Made by a program: the position numbers and the translations under genes. Positions 49,824 through 57,667 of a stretch of 64,000 nt of DNA are shown here, in pieces. The DNA is taken from the NCBI RefSeq assembly GCF_051900425.1, contig NZ_JBHZGK010000007.1, positions 124,001-188,000 of the forward strand. The letters are read 5' to 3'. The notes beneath the pieces were generated by a model. It searched no databases and was not told the origin of the DNA. It was given only the letters and a program-made list of their open reading frames with translations. This DNA is from Frateuria_A sp051900425. Its GTDB lineage: Bacteria > Pseudomonadota > Gammaproteobacteria > Xanthomonadales > Rhodanobacteraceae. Numbering within the stretch: position 1 is the stretch's first letter; the number at the start of each line of letters is the position of its first letter.

Positions 49824-51095
49824 CTACAGCCGCAGGTTCAGCTCGTCGGCCTGCACCTGGCCCATGTGGATGCCGTTGACGAACAACGAGAACGCGAGCT
49901 TGCCGGCCAGGCCATGCACGCGCTGCATCCACGGCGGGAGCCAGCGCGGCGGCAGCAGGGTGCCGGCCTGGAAATGCGGCTGCAGGGTGATCACGTCGTG
50001 CAGCGCCAGCTTGCCGGCAAACAGGTAGCGCAACAGGTCCATGCGTTGCTGCTTGAACGCCCAGCGGAAGAAGGTGTGCACGGTGAGCAGGCCGGACAGG
50101 TAGACGTTGTCCTTGGCGAACGCCGCACCGCCGGTCAGCGGCACGCCCCGGAACACCCGCTGCGCCGAGTGGAAGCTGTCGGCCGCGCCCTGCCCGCAGT
50201 GGCGGAAATACTTGTAGACCTCGACGAAGTCCGCGCCATTGAGTGCCATGTCGATCGCCAGGATGCGCAGGCTGATGCGCTTCAGGCGCGCGATGTCGAT
50301 GGCGCCGGAAATCAGCTCGGCGAACACCGCCAGCCCTTCCTGGGTGGCGGTGACGCGTGGCGAGGTCCGCGCCAGCGAACCCAGCAGCGGCTGCTCGCGC
50401 CCGTTGAGCGCGGTGAGCGAATGCACGAACGCCTCATGCGCCAGCAACTGGTGGCGGTCGTACTCGCTGAAGTGCGCACCGCCGCGCAGGCGGATGCGGG
50501 TGGCGCCGGCGGCGGCCTTGGCGGTGAGCTCGGGATCCACCTCGATGGCGATGCGGCCGGGCCCGAAGAAGTCGTCCAGCACGCGGCTCAGGTCCGCGCG
50601 CAGTTCCTCGGCGGAGAGATCCATGCTCACCGTATCGGAGAGCAGGTCGGCGCCCAGTTCGTCGGAGAGCTCGACGAAGTAGCGCGCCGCATCCAGGTTG
50701 CTCTTGTCGCTGCCGGGGATCGCATCGCCGGGCCGCCCGTACAGGGCGATCGACGGCGCGGTGACGCCGGCGCTGCCGACCGCTTCGAGCATCTCGGCGG
50801 CGACCCGCCAGGAGGTGGCGGTGCGGCACAGGAAGTCGCCGATCGGGTCGCCGACCAGCAGCACCTCGGCCTCGCGCTCGATCGCCGCCAGCTCGGCGCG
50901 CGCGCCGGCCAGGTCCGGCCGCACGTAGTGCACCTCCGGCAGTGCGAAGTCGCCCTTGTCGTAGTCGGCGATCATGCGCTGCTCCAGCGAGGCCGGCCAG
51001 CTCACCGTGGGCAGGATGTTGATGGCGCGGGTGGCGGCAAGCAGGCGCTGGTCGAGCGCGGCGTAAAGCCGGCGGGCGGACGCGTCGACGTTCAT
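49824..51095 (-). CDS. DUF1704 (QEGLA-motif) putative metallopeptidase
   Basis: A 423-residue protein of the flavohemoglobin expression-modulating QEGLA-motif family (DUF1704). It carries a zinc-type HEAFVH motif (His220, Glu221, His225) and the family signature TQEGLAVFAE (Glu253 as probable third ligand). DUF1704 is related to the eukaryotic MATCAP/KIAA0895L tubulin carboxypeptidases that share HExxxH, so peptidase activity is plausible. No bacterial substrate is known. Cytoplasmic, no signal peptide. It lies 66 bp from rsgA on the same strand. Confidence 0.85.
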   Translation of the reverse strand: MNVDASARRLYAALDQRLLAATRAINILPTVSWPASLEQRMIADYDKGDFALPEVHYVRPDLAGARAELAAIEREAEVLLVGDPIGDFLCRTATSWRVAAEMLEAVGSAGVTAPSIALYGRPGDAIPGSDKSNLDAARYFVELSDELGADLLSDTVSMDLSAEELRADLSRVLDDFFGPGRIAIEVDPELTAKAAAGATRIRLRGGAHFSEYDRHQLLAHEAFVHSLTALNGREQPLLGSLARTSPRVTATQEGLAVFAELISGAIDIARLKRISLRILAIDMALNGADFVEVYKYFRHCGQGAADSFHSAQRVFRGVPLTGGAAFAKDNVYLSGLLTVHTFFRWAFKQQRMDLLRYLFAGKLALHDVITLQPHFQAGTLLPPRWLPPWMQRVHGLAGKLAFSLFVNGIHMGQVQADELNLRL

Positions 51096-51161
51096 CGCGG
51101 CACCGGCGGGTACGCGGCGCAGGGACGGCCCGGACTCGCGCAGGTGCCGCGCATGCCGCGC

Positions 51162-52214
51162 CTACTCCCGCTCGCGCCGGCCGCGGTGCCCGTGCGGGCG
51201 GTCCGGCGGACGGCCGCCGCGCTGGCGGCGCAGGCGTGCTTCCAGCGTGGCGGCCTGCTCTTCGCGCTCGTCGCGCAGCTTGAGGTAGTTGCGCCAGCGC
51301 TCGGCGGTCAGCTCGCCCGAATCCAGCGCCGCCTGTACCGCGCAGCCAGGCTCGCTGCCGTGCCCGCAGTCGGCGAAGCGGCAGGTTTCGGCCAGCGCCT
51401 CGATGTCCGCGAACAGGTCGAGATTTTCCTCGCCGGTCAGCTTGAGCTCGCGCATGCCCGGCGTGTCGATCAGGCAGCCGCCCGAGGGCAGCATCAGCAG
51501 CGCGCGATGGGTGGTGGTGTGGCGGCCGCGGCTGTCGTGCGCGCGCACCTCGCCGGTGGCCATGCGCTCGGTGCCCAGCAGCGTGTTGGTGAGGGTGGAC
51601 TTGCCGGCCCCCGACGAGCCGACCAGCACCGCGCTGTCGCCGGGGCCGAGGTAGCGCGCGAGCAGCTCGGCGCTGGCCGGATCCTTGCCGTTGATGGCGT
51701 GGATCGGCGTGGTGTCCGGCAGGCGTTCGCGCAGCGCGCGCAGGCGTGCGTCGCCATCGGCGTGGAGGTCGAGCTTGCTCAGCAGCACCACCGGCTGCGC
51801 GTTGGAGTCCTCGATCAACGACAGGTAGCGCTCGATACGCGCCGGATTGAAGTCGTTGTCCAGCCCGGTCAGCACCAGCACGTAATCGATATTGGTGGCG
51901 ATGATCTGCCGCTCGTAGCGCTCGCCCGCGGCGGCGCGCGAGAGCACGCTGCGGCGCGGCAACACGGTGAGGATGTGCGGTGGGCGCCCCTCCTCCACTT
52001 CGACGAAGTCACCGACCGCCGGCCGCTCGGCCGGATCGAGCGTGCGCTTGAGGAAATGCCCGGCCGGCTGCGCGCCGGACAGCGCCACGCCATCATGCAA
52101 TTCGTAGCCGGCGCGATGCTGCGCCACCACGCGCGCGATGCGGCGTCCGCCGGGCGGCAGGTCACCGCGCCAACCGATGTGGCGCAGGCGTTCGAGGGTC
52201 GCGGCGTCGCTCAT
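51162..52214 (-). CDS. rsgA: Ribosome small-subunit-dependent GTPase A
   Basis: A circularly permuted GTPase that matures the 30S subunit; cytoplasmic, ribosome-bound. 350 residues. An N-terminal OB-like domain precedes the GTPase order G4-G1-G3: LLSKLDLH (G4, roughly residues 146-153), VGSSGAGKSTLTNTLLG (P-loop) and DTPGMRELKL (G3). The zinc-binding motif CRFADCGHGSEPGC (three Cys and one His) follows. The C-terminus is Arg/Gly-rich (RRQRGGRPPDRPHGHRGRR). GGGAAC precedes the ATG. Divergent from the aminotransferase gene, with a 102-bp shared promoter region. Confidence 0.96.
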   Translation of the reverse strand: MSDAATLERLRHIGWRGDLPPGGRRIARVVAQHRAGYELHDGVALSGAQPAGHFLKRTLDPAERPAVGDFVEVEEGRPPHILTVLPRRSVLSRAAAGERYERQIIATNIDYVLVLTGLDNDFNPARIERYLSLIEDSNAQPVVLLSKLDLHADGDARLRALRERLPDTTPIHAINGKDPASAELLARYLGPGDSAVLVGSSGAGKSTLTNTLLGTERMATGEVRAHDSRGRHTTTHRALLMLPSGGCLIDTPGMRELKLTGEENLDLFADIEALAETCRFADCGHGSEPGCAVQAALDSGELTAERWRNYLKLRDEREEQAATLEARLRRQRGGRPPDRPHGHRGRRERE

Positions 52215-52316
52215 AGGTTCCCGATTATGCCTTGCTGCGGCGGCGTCCGCCGTCTGCCCCGCGGGCCCCCTGCGCTGCTAGCATCGGCGGCTTTACAAGG
52301 CCCCGCAGAGGACCCC

Positions 52317-53576
52317 GTGCAGGCTTCTCCCCCTTCCGCGCCGATCACCCCCAGCCCTCATCTTGCCGACGTGCGTTACGAGATCCGCGGTGCGCTCACC
52401 CGCCGCGCCCGCGAACTGGAGTCGGCCGGCCGCGCCATCGTCAAGCTCAACATCGGCAACCCGGCCCGCTACGGCTTCGAGACGCCGGCGCACCTGCGCC
52501 AGGCGGTCGCCGCGCACCTGGCCGACAGCGAAGGCTACGGCCACGAGCAGGGCCTCGACGAAGCGCGCGAGACGATCGCCGCGCAGCAACGCGCGCGCGG
52601 CGCGCAGGGCGTGACGCTGGAACGCATCTTCGTCGGCAACGGTGTCAGCGAGCTGATCGACCTGTCGCTGCGCGCCCTGCTGCAGCCGGGCGACGAGGTG
52701 CTGCTGCCCAGCCCGGACTATCCGCTGTGGAGCGCTGCCACCATCCTCAACGGCGGGCGCCCGCGCTACTACCGCTGCCTGGCGCAGAACGCGCATCTGC
52801 CCGACCCGGACGAAGTGGAGGCGCTGATCACCCCGCGCACCCGCGCGCTGGTGCTGATCAACCCGAACAATCCCACCGGCGCGGTGTACCCGCGCGCGCT
52901 GCTGGAACGGCTGGTGGCGATCGCGCAGCGGCATGACCTGCTGCTGTTCGCCGACGAGATCTACGACGAGATCCTTTATGACGGGGCACCGTTCCAGCCG
53001 CTGGCCGAAGTCGCCGGCGCGCACCCGTGCCTGAGTTTCGGCGGCCTGTCGAAGGTCTACCGCGCCTGCGGTTACCGCGTGGGCTGGCTGAGCCTTTCCG
53101 GCGATCCGGCGCGCACCGGCACCTACCGCGATGCGCTGCAGTTGCTGGCGGCGTTGCGGCTGTGCGCCAACATGCCGGCGCAGTGGGCGGTCGAGCCGGC
53201 GCTGAACGGGCGCGCCACCATCGCCGCGCTCACTGCCCCGGGCGGTCGCCTGTACGAGGCCCGCCGCGCCGTGCTGGACGGCGTGGCGGCGAGCGGCTTT
53301 CTCGACCTCGTCGACCCCGCGGGCGCGCTGTATGCGTTCCCGCAGGTGCGCGCAGAGCGGCTGCCGCGTTTCGACGACGACACGTTTGCGCTGCGTCTGC
53401 TGGAAGAGGAAGCCGTACTGGTCGTACCCGGCTCCAGTTTCAACGCGCCGGCGAGCCGTCATTTCCGCCTGACCCTGCTGCCGCCGCCGACGGAACTGGC
53501 GGACGTGTTCGTGCGGATCGAGCGGGTGCTTGCGCGGATGGCGCAGGAGCAGGCGCGCGAGTCGGCCCTGGCCTGA
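52317..53576 (+). CDS. AlaA-like PLP-dependent aminotransferase
   Basis: A 419-residue class I/II aminotransferase. It resembles AlaA/YfbQ (glutamate-pyruvate transaminase) by VRYEIRGALTRRARELE at the start, LNIGNPARYGFETP, INPNNPTGAVYP and LFADEIYDEILYD. The PLP lysine is Lys246 in GGLSKVYRACGYRVGW. It makes alanine from pyruvate and glutamate, or the reverse. Start GTG at 52317 with AGAGGA 5 nt upstream; the frame is open far upstream, antisense to rsgA and the DUF1704 gene, but without homology. Divergent from rsgA. Confidence 0.9.
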   Translation: MQASPPSAPITPSPHLADVRYEIRGALTRRARELESAGRAIVKLNIGNPARYGFETPAHLRQAVAAHLADSEGYGHEQGLDEARETIAAQQRARGAQGVTLERIFVGNGVSELIDLSLRALLQPGDEVLLPSPDYPLWSAATILNGGRPRYYRCLAQNAHLPDPDEVEALITPRTRALVLINPNNPTGAVYPRALLERLVAIAQRHDLLLFADEIYDEILYDGAPFQPLAEVAGAHPCLSFGGLSKVYRACGYRVGWLSLSGDPARTGTYRDALQLLAALRLCANMPAQWAVEPALNGRATIAALTAPGGRLYEARRAVLDGVAASGFLDLVDPAGALYAFPQVRAERLPRFDDDTFALRLLEEEAVLVVPGSSFNAPASRHFRLTLLPPPTELADVFVRIERVLARMAQEQARESALA

Positions 53577-53739
53577 TTCGGGGCCCTCCCCCGGAGGGAG
53601 GGGACTGGGGCGTATGCCTGAGGCTGGCGCTGCGCCTTCGCCCATCGGGCTACGCTCGACGCGAACGGTTTCCGGGCCACCGTTCGCCCTGGTCCGAGGC
53701 CGCGCAGCGTCCCGACCCGAAGGGCCCACCACGAAACGG

Positions 53740-54348
53740 ATGACCGCCATGCCCCTGCACTACCTCGCCCTGGGCGACTCCTACACCATCGGCGAAGCGG
53801 TCCCCGCTGCCGGCCGCTGGCCCGCGCAACTGGTGCGGCAACTGCGCGCGCGTGGCGTGGCCATCGACGAACCGCGGATCATCGCCGTGACCGGCTGGAC
53901 CACCGACGAGCTCTCCGCCGGCATGGACGCGGCCACGCTCAGGCCGCCCTACGACCTGGTCACGCTGCTGATCGGGGTCAACAACCAGTACCGCGGGCGC
54001 GCCGCCGGCGAGTACCGCACGCAGTTCAGCGGCCTCCTGGGCCGCGCGATCGGCCTGGCCGGCGGCCGGCCCTCGCGCGTGGTCGTGGTGTCGATCCCCG
54101 ACTGGGGCGTTACCCGTTTTGCCCGCGAACAGGGCCGCGACCCCGCGCCGATCGCCCACGCGCTGGACGTCTACAACGCGATCGCCCGCGATGAGGCCGG
54201 CCGCGCGGGCGCACGCTGGGTGGATATCACGCCGCTCTCGCGGCGCCATCCGGGCCTGGTGGCCGACGACGGCCTGCACCCGGACGCAGCGCAGTACGCG
54301 CTGTGGACCGACGCCATCACGCCGGTCGCCGCCGCCGCGGTGAAATAG
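53740..54348 (+). CDS. SGNH/GDSL-type hydrolase
   Basis: A 202-residue esterase/lipase-like protein. Block I is LALGDSYTIGEA (nucleophile Ser in GDS), block III is LLIGVNNQYRGR (GxN-type), and block V is DGLHPDAAQY with catalytic Asp/His. No signal peptide, so probably cytoplasmic. The start is uncertain between ATG 53740 and ATG 53749; neither has a strong ribosome site. The frame runs upstream through a GC-rich stem (CCCTCCCCCGGAGGGAGGGG), which is non-coding. Substrate unknown. Confidence 0.85.
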   Translation: MTAMPLHYLALGDSYTIGEAVPAAGRWPAQLVRQLRARGVAIDEPRIIAVTGWTTDELSAGMDAATLRPPYDLVTLLIGVNNQYRGRAAGEYRTQFSGLLGRAIGLAGGRPSRVVVVSIPDWGVTRFAREQGRDPAPIAHALDVYNAIARDEAGRAGARWVDITPLSRRHPGLVADDGLHPDAAQYALWTDAITPVAAAAVK

Positions 54349-54422
54349 CGCGGCGGTTGGGATCGCCCGCGCCGCCCCAACCTGCGGGGCGTATCATTGG
54401 CCCTCTTTGCCGGAGCTTTCCC

Positions 54423-55346
54423 ATGTCCCTCGATCCTGCCACCCGCGAACGCATCGAAACCCTGCTCAAGGACCACCGCGTGGTGCTGTTCATGAAGGGC
54501 GACCGCCGCCAGCCGATGTGCGGCTTCTCCGCCGCGGCAACCAACACGCTCAATGAGCTCCTGCCCGAGTACCACACGGTCAACGTGCTGGAGGATCCGG
54601 AGATCCGCGAGGGCATCAAGGTGTTCGGCGACTGGCCGACGATCCCGCAGTTGTACGTCGAGGGCGAGCTGGTCGGCGGCGCCGACATCATCCGCCAGAT
54701 GTACGCCAGCGGCGAACTGCACACGCTGTTCGGCGCCACGCCGCCCGACCGCACGCCGCCGGAAATCACCATCACCGACAAGGCCGCCGAGGCCATCCGC
54801 AACGGCATCGCCAACGCGCAGGGCCTGGCGCTGCACCTGGAGATCGGCCCCGACCACAGTGCCGGCTTCCAGCTCGCGCCGGCGGGCGACCACGACATCG
54901 TGGTGACCGCCAACGGCATCGAGGTGCACTTCGATCCTGGCAGCGCGCAACGCGCCAAGGGCATCGTGATCGACTGGGTCTCCACCGTGCAGGGCGAGGG
55001 CCTGAGCCTGAAGTTCCCGGGTGCGCAGGAGATCGGTTCGCTCAGCGTGCAGCAGCTCAAGGAGCGCCTGGCCGAGGGCAGCGTGCTACTGGTCGACGTG
55101 CGTCCGGCCGCCGGCCGCGCCCAGGCCGCGCCGCTGGCGCTGGCGCGCGTGCTGGAGGACGAAGGCTACGACGCGCTCGCCGCGCTGCCGAAGGACACCG
55201 CGCTCGCCTTCATCTGCCACCACGGCAACTCCAGCCGCGGCGTGGCGGAGCGCTTCGCGGCGCACGGGTTCAGGAACGTGTTCAACGTCGAGGGCGGCAT
55301 GGATGCGTGGGCGCGCGAGATCGATCCTTCGGTGCCGCGTTACTGA
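54423..55346 (+). CDS. Monothiol glutaredoxin - A-type-like - rhodanese fusion
   Basis: A 307-residue three-part protein. Residues 1-105 are a Grx4/GrxD monothiol glutaredoxin with CGFS active site (Cys33), DWPTIPQLYVEGELVGG and GGADII, which typically carries a [2Fe-2S] cluster with glutathione. Residues about 115-205 resemble an A-type Fe-S carrier (HesB/IscA fold): EITITDKAAEAIRNGIAN, AGFQLAP, IDWV. The cluster cysteines are absent (HSAGF where IscA has C-SGF). Residues about 210-307 are a rhodanese domain with LVDVRPA and CHHGNSSRG (Cys265). Similar fusions appear to be usual in Xanthomonadales. GGAG is 8 nt before the ATG. Confidence 0.92.
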   Translation: MSLDPATRERIETLLKDHRVVLFMKGDRRQPMCGFSAAATNTLNELLPEYHTVNVLEDPEIREGIKVFGDWPTIPQLYVEGELVGGADIIRQMYASGELHTLFGATPPDRTPPEITITDKAAEAIRNGIANAQGLALHLEIGPDHSAGFQLAPAGDHDIVVTANGIEVHFDPGSAQRAKGIVIDWVSTVQGEGLSLKFPGAQEIGSLSVQQLKERLAEGSVLLVDVRPAAGRAQAAPLALARVLEDEGYDALAALPKDTALAFICHHGNSSRGVAERFAAHGFRNVFNVEGGMDAWAREIDPSVPRY

Positions 55347-55363
55347 GGCTTCCCGCCAGGAGC

Positions 55364-55486
55364 GCCCCCATCCGCCCTTCGGGCACCTTCCCCCGCGTTG
55401 CGGGGGAAGGATCAGGTGGCGGGAACGCGCGTCCACGAGCCTTCCCCCGCCCCGCGGGGGAAGGTGCCGACAGGCGGATGGGGGCG
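55364..55486. repeat. Mirror-type repeat, family C (copy 3)
   Basis: GCCCCCATCCGCCCTTCGGG plus CACCTTCCCCCGCGTTGCGGGGGAAGG, a spacer of about 25 nt, then inverted CCTTCCCCCGCCCCGCGGGGGAAGG plus TGCCGACAGGCGGATGGGGGCG. It lies between convergent Grx-rhodanese and SDR genes. Confidence 0.9.
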
Positions 55487-55529
55487 ACCGGAGCGCGCAC
55501 CTCCATGCTGCCGCTTTCGCGCGGCCACC

Positions 55530-56537
55530 CTAGCGCCGCAAGCCCGCCCGCATGCCGCGGCGACCGGCCCACAACAACGCCCCTGCCGCCAGCGCCCCCG
55601 CCGCGACCATGCCGCGGTGCGTCGTCGCCCACAACTGCAGGCTGTAGCCCTTCGAACGCGTATCGAAGCGCCCGTGCGTGCCGTAATCCTCCCGCACCGC
55701 CTCGTACAGGTTGTCCGGCCGGTCGTCCGGCAACGGCAGCTTGCCCATCTGGCCCGCGTAGCCGAGCTTGACCAGACGGCGGTCCGCCAGTTTCGGGAAC
55801 AGCTTGTTGCCGAGGATCGCCTTGACCGCCGGAAAGCCCACGTTGAGCTCGCGCCGGCGATGGTGCGCGGCCCAGTGGATGCCCTTGGCGGCGACCTCAG
55901 GCTGGAAGATCGGCGGCACCGGCTGCGGCCGGCGGGGCAGCTTGGTGCGGCCCCACTGGAACTGCGGCGTGTTGAACGCTGACAGCTGCACCATGGTGAT
56001 GTGGATGTCGCTTTTGTCGTGCATCAGCTCCACGCGCAGCGCGTCGGTGAAGCCGCGGATGGCGAACTTCGCGCCGCAGTAGGCCGATTGCAACGGAATC
56101 GCCCGGTAGGCCAGCGCCGAACCCACCTGCACGATGGTGCCGCGGTTGCGCTCGCGCATCCGCTTGAGTGCCGCCATCGTGCCGTACACGGTGCCCAGGT
56201 AAGTGACCTCGGTGGCGCGCTTGAACTCGGCCGGGCTGATTTCGTGCACCGGCGAGAAGATGGTCGCCATCGCATCGTTGACCCAGATGTCGATCGGACC
56301 TAGCTCCTGCTCCACACGCTCTGCAGCCGCCTCCACGGCGTCGGCATCGGAGACGTCCAGCGGGATCGGCAGGGCTTCGCCGCCCAACGTGCGCACTTCC
56401 TCCGCGGCCCGCTCCAGGCCCTCGCTGCTGCGTGCGATCAGGGCGATGCGCGCGCCGTCGCGTGCGAAGCGGTGCGCGGTGGCTCGGCCGACGCCGGCAG
56501 AGGCGCCGGTGATGACGACGACTTCGGGTTTCTTCAT
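55530..56537 (-). CDS. Short-chain dehydrogenase/reductase with C-terminal hydrophobic tail
   Basis: A 335-residue NAD(P)-dependent oxidoreductase. The cofactor motif TGASAGVG is at residues 10-17, VNDAM (NNAG-equivalent) in the middle, and the catalytic Ser...SAYCGAKFA (YxxxK) is intact. The size exceeds classical SDRs (about 250) because of an extra segment (about 250-300) and a hydrophobic helix near the C-terminus (VAAGALAAGALLWAG) that may anchor it to the membrane. AAGGAG is 8 nt before the ATG at 56537. It is separated from the ASRT gene by a REP-like palindrome, so it is probably a separate transcript. Substrate unknown. Confidence 0.88.
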   Translation of the reverse strand: MKKPEVVVITGASAGVGRATAHRFARDGARIALIARSSEGLERAAEEVRTLGGEALPIPLDVSDADAVEAAAERVEQELGPIDIWVNDAMATIFSPVHEISPAEFKRATEVTYLGTVYGTMAALKRMRERNRGTIVQVGSALAYRAIPLQSAYCGAKFAIRGFTDALRVELMHDKSDIHITMVQLSAFNTPQFQWGRTKLPRRPQPVPPIFQPEVAAKGIHWAAHHRRRELNVGFPAVKAILGNKLFPKLADRRLVKLGYAGQMGKLPLPDDRPDNLYEAVREDYGTHGRFDTRSKGYSLQLWATTHRGMVAAGALAAGALLWAGRRGMRAGLRR

Positions 56538-56557
56538 GGTGTGGCTCCTTCGGTGTC

Positions 56558-56615
56558 TGTAGGAGCGCCCTTGGGCGCGACCGCCATCCCGGTCGCGCCC
56601 AAGGGCGCTCCTACA
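56558..56615. repeat. REP-like palindrome, family A
   Basis: TGTAGGAGCGCCCTTGGGCG plus CGACC, then CGCCATCCC, then GGTCGCGCCCAAGGGCGCTC plus CTACA. It is nearly identical to the copy at 37913-37970 and lies between the SDR and ASRT genes. Confidence 0.92.
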
Positions 56616-56622
56616 AAGGCGA

Positions 56623-57003
56623 TCAGCTGTAGGCGATGGTGGAAAGCAGCGCGAGCGCGGCCTGGCGCGAGTCCAGGCGCGTGTGCTGCACCACGATCGG
56701 CACATCCGACTCGATCACGCTGGAATAGTCGGTGTCGCGCGGGATCGGCTCCGGATCCTTCAGGTCGTTGAAGCGCAGGTGCAGCGTGCGCCGCGCCGGT
56801 ACGGTCACCCGGTAGGGGCCGGCCGGGTCGCGGTCCTTGAAGTAGATGGTGATGGTCACCTGCGCGTCCTGCGCGTTGGTGTTGAGCAGGCAGGCGGTTT
56901 CGTGGCTGAGGAAACGCGGGTCGTCCGCGTGCGTGCCGCCGGGCGGGATATAACCCTCGGCGATGGCCCAGCGGCGTTCGCCGATCGGTTCTGGCGTGGT
57001 CAT
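56623..57003 (-). CDS. Anabaena sensory rhodopsin transducer (ASRT)-family protein
   Basis: A 126-residue beta-sandwich-type protein strongly resembling ASRT (about 125 residues). It has WAIAEGYIPPGGTHADDPRF, SHETACLLNTN, ITIYFKDRDPAGPYRVTVPA, RRTLHLRFNDLKDPEPIPRD and VPIVVQHTRLDSRQAALALL. ASRT transduces light signals from a cyanobacterial rhodopsin, but the family is widespread in bacteria without rhodopsin and has been suggested to bind small molecules such as sugars. No rhodopsin gene is in this window. The ATG overlaps the TGA of the PPC gene (ATGA), so the two are translationally coupled. Confidence 0.9.
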   Translation of the reverse strand: MTTPEPIGERRWAIAEGYIPPGGTHADDPRFLSHETACLLNTNAQDAQVTITIYFKDRDPAGPYRVTVPARRTLHLRFNDLKDPEPIPRDTDYSSVIESDVPIVVQHTRLDSRQAALALLSTIAYS

Positions 57004-57446
57004 GGCAGCTCCTTGTCGAGGTGGATCAGGGCGAGTCCCGATTGCGGGTCGTGGCGGCGGCGCAGGTGCGCGGGCGCCTCGGTGACGATCACTTCCAGCG
57101 TCGGCCGCACGTGGCCTTCGAGCAGGTGGCCGCCGAGCGCGCGGCCGTCGGACTGGCCGAGCACGGCATGCATGTGCAGCCTGGGCTCGTCGTCCTTGAG
57201 CGCCACGTCGCCGATCAGCGAAACCACCTCGACCTGCTCGTCGACGGGGTTGCGCGTGTAATCCCTGGCGCTCCAGTCGAAGTACCCGAGCACGGCGCGC
57301 TGGAAGGCGCCGATCGCGGTGAAGTGCGCGGCGGACAGGTGTTGCTCCCTGGCGAAGTCGAGCAGGCAGGCGTTGGCCTCGTCGCCAGTCTCGAGCACGA
57401 CGGCCCAGGTGCGCGTGTCGTCCTGGTGGATCAGTTGGTAGTGCAT
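57000..57446 (-). CDS. PPC (DUF296) domain protein
   Basis: A 148-residue protein with one PPC/DUF296 domain. HFTAIGAFQRAVLGYFDW, VSLIGDVALKDDEPRLHMHAVLGQSDGRALGGHLLEG and PTLEVIVTEAP match the trimeric plant-and-prokaryote-conserved domain. The three conserved histidines of bacterial PPC proteins (as in LHMH and GGHL) suggest metal or ligand binding rather than AT-hook DNA binding. AGGAG precedes the ATG. It overlaps the ASRT gene by 4 nt, an unusual partnership. Confidence 0.88.
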   Translation of the reverse strand: MHYQLIHQDDTRTWAVVLETGDEANACLLDFAREQHLSAAHFTAIGAFQRAVLGYFDWSARDYTRNPVDEQVEVVSLIGDVALKDDEPRLHMHAVLGQSDGRALGGHLLEGHVRPTLEVIVTEAPAHLRRRHDPQSGLALIHLDKELP

Positions 57447-57518
57447 GGGTGGGCGCTCCTGCGGTGCGGGTCCCTGCGGAGAGCGGGGCCGGTCGGGGTG
57501 GGGATTTCGCTCCGGTTG

Positions 57519-57643
57519 CCCCCATCCGCCTGTCGGCACCTTCCCCCGTGGAACGGGGGAAGGCTCATGGACGCGCGCTTCTGCAGGGTGGGGCCTTCTC
57601 CCGCCGCGCGGGGGAAAGTGCCCGCAGGGCGGAGGGGGGGCAA
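57519..57643. repeat. Mirror-type repeat, family C (copy 4)
   Basis: GCCCCCATCCGCCTGTCGGC plus ACCTTCCCCCGTGGAACGGGGGAAGG, a spacer of about 30 nt, then CCTTCTCCCGCCGCGCGGGG plus GAAAGTGCCCGCAGGGCGGAGGGGGGGC. The second half has diverged. It separates the PPC gene from the large dehydrogenase gene. Confidence 0.86.
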
Positions 57644-57667
57644 CCGGAGCGGGCAGTCCCGTCATGC

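Noticed and set aside
49557..52316. Long plus-strand open frame upstream of the aminotransferase
   Set aside because: It is antisense to the DUF1704 and rsgA genes; homology to aminotransferases begins only at about 52317, where a GTG with a ribosome site occurs.
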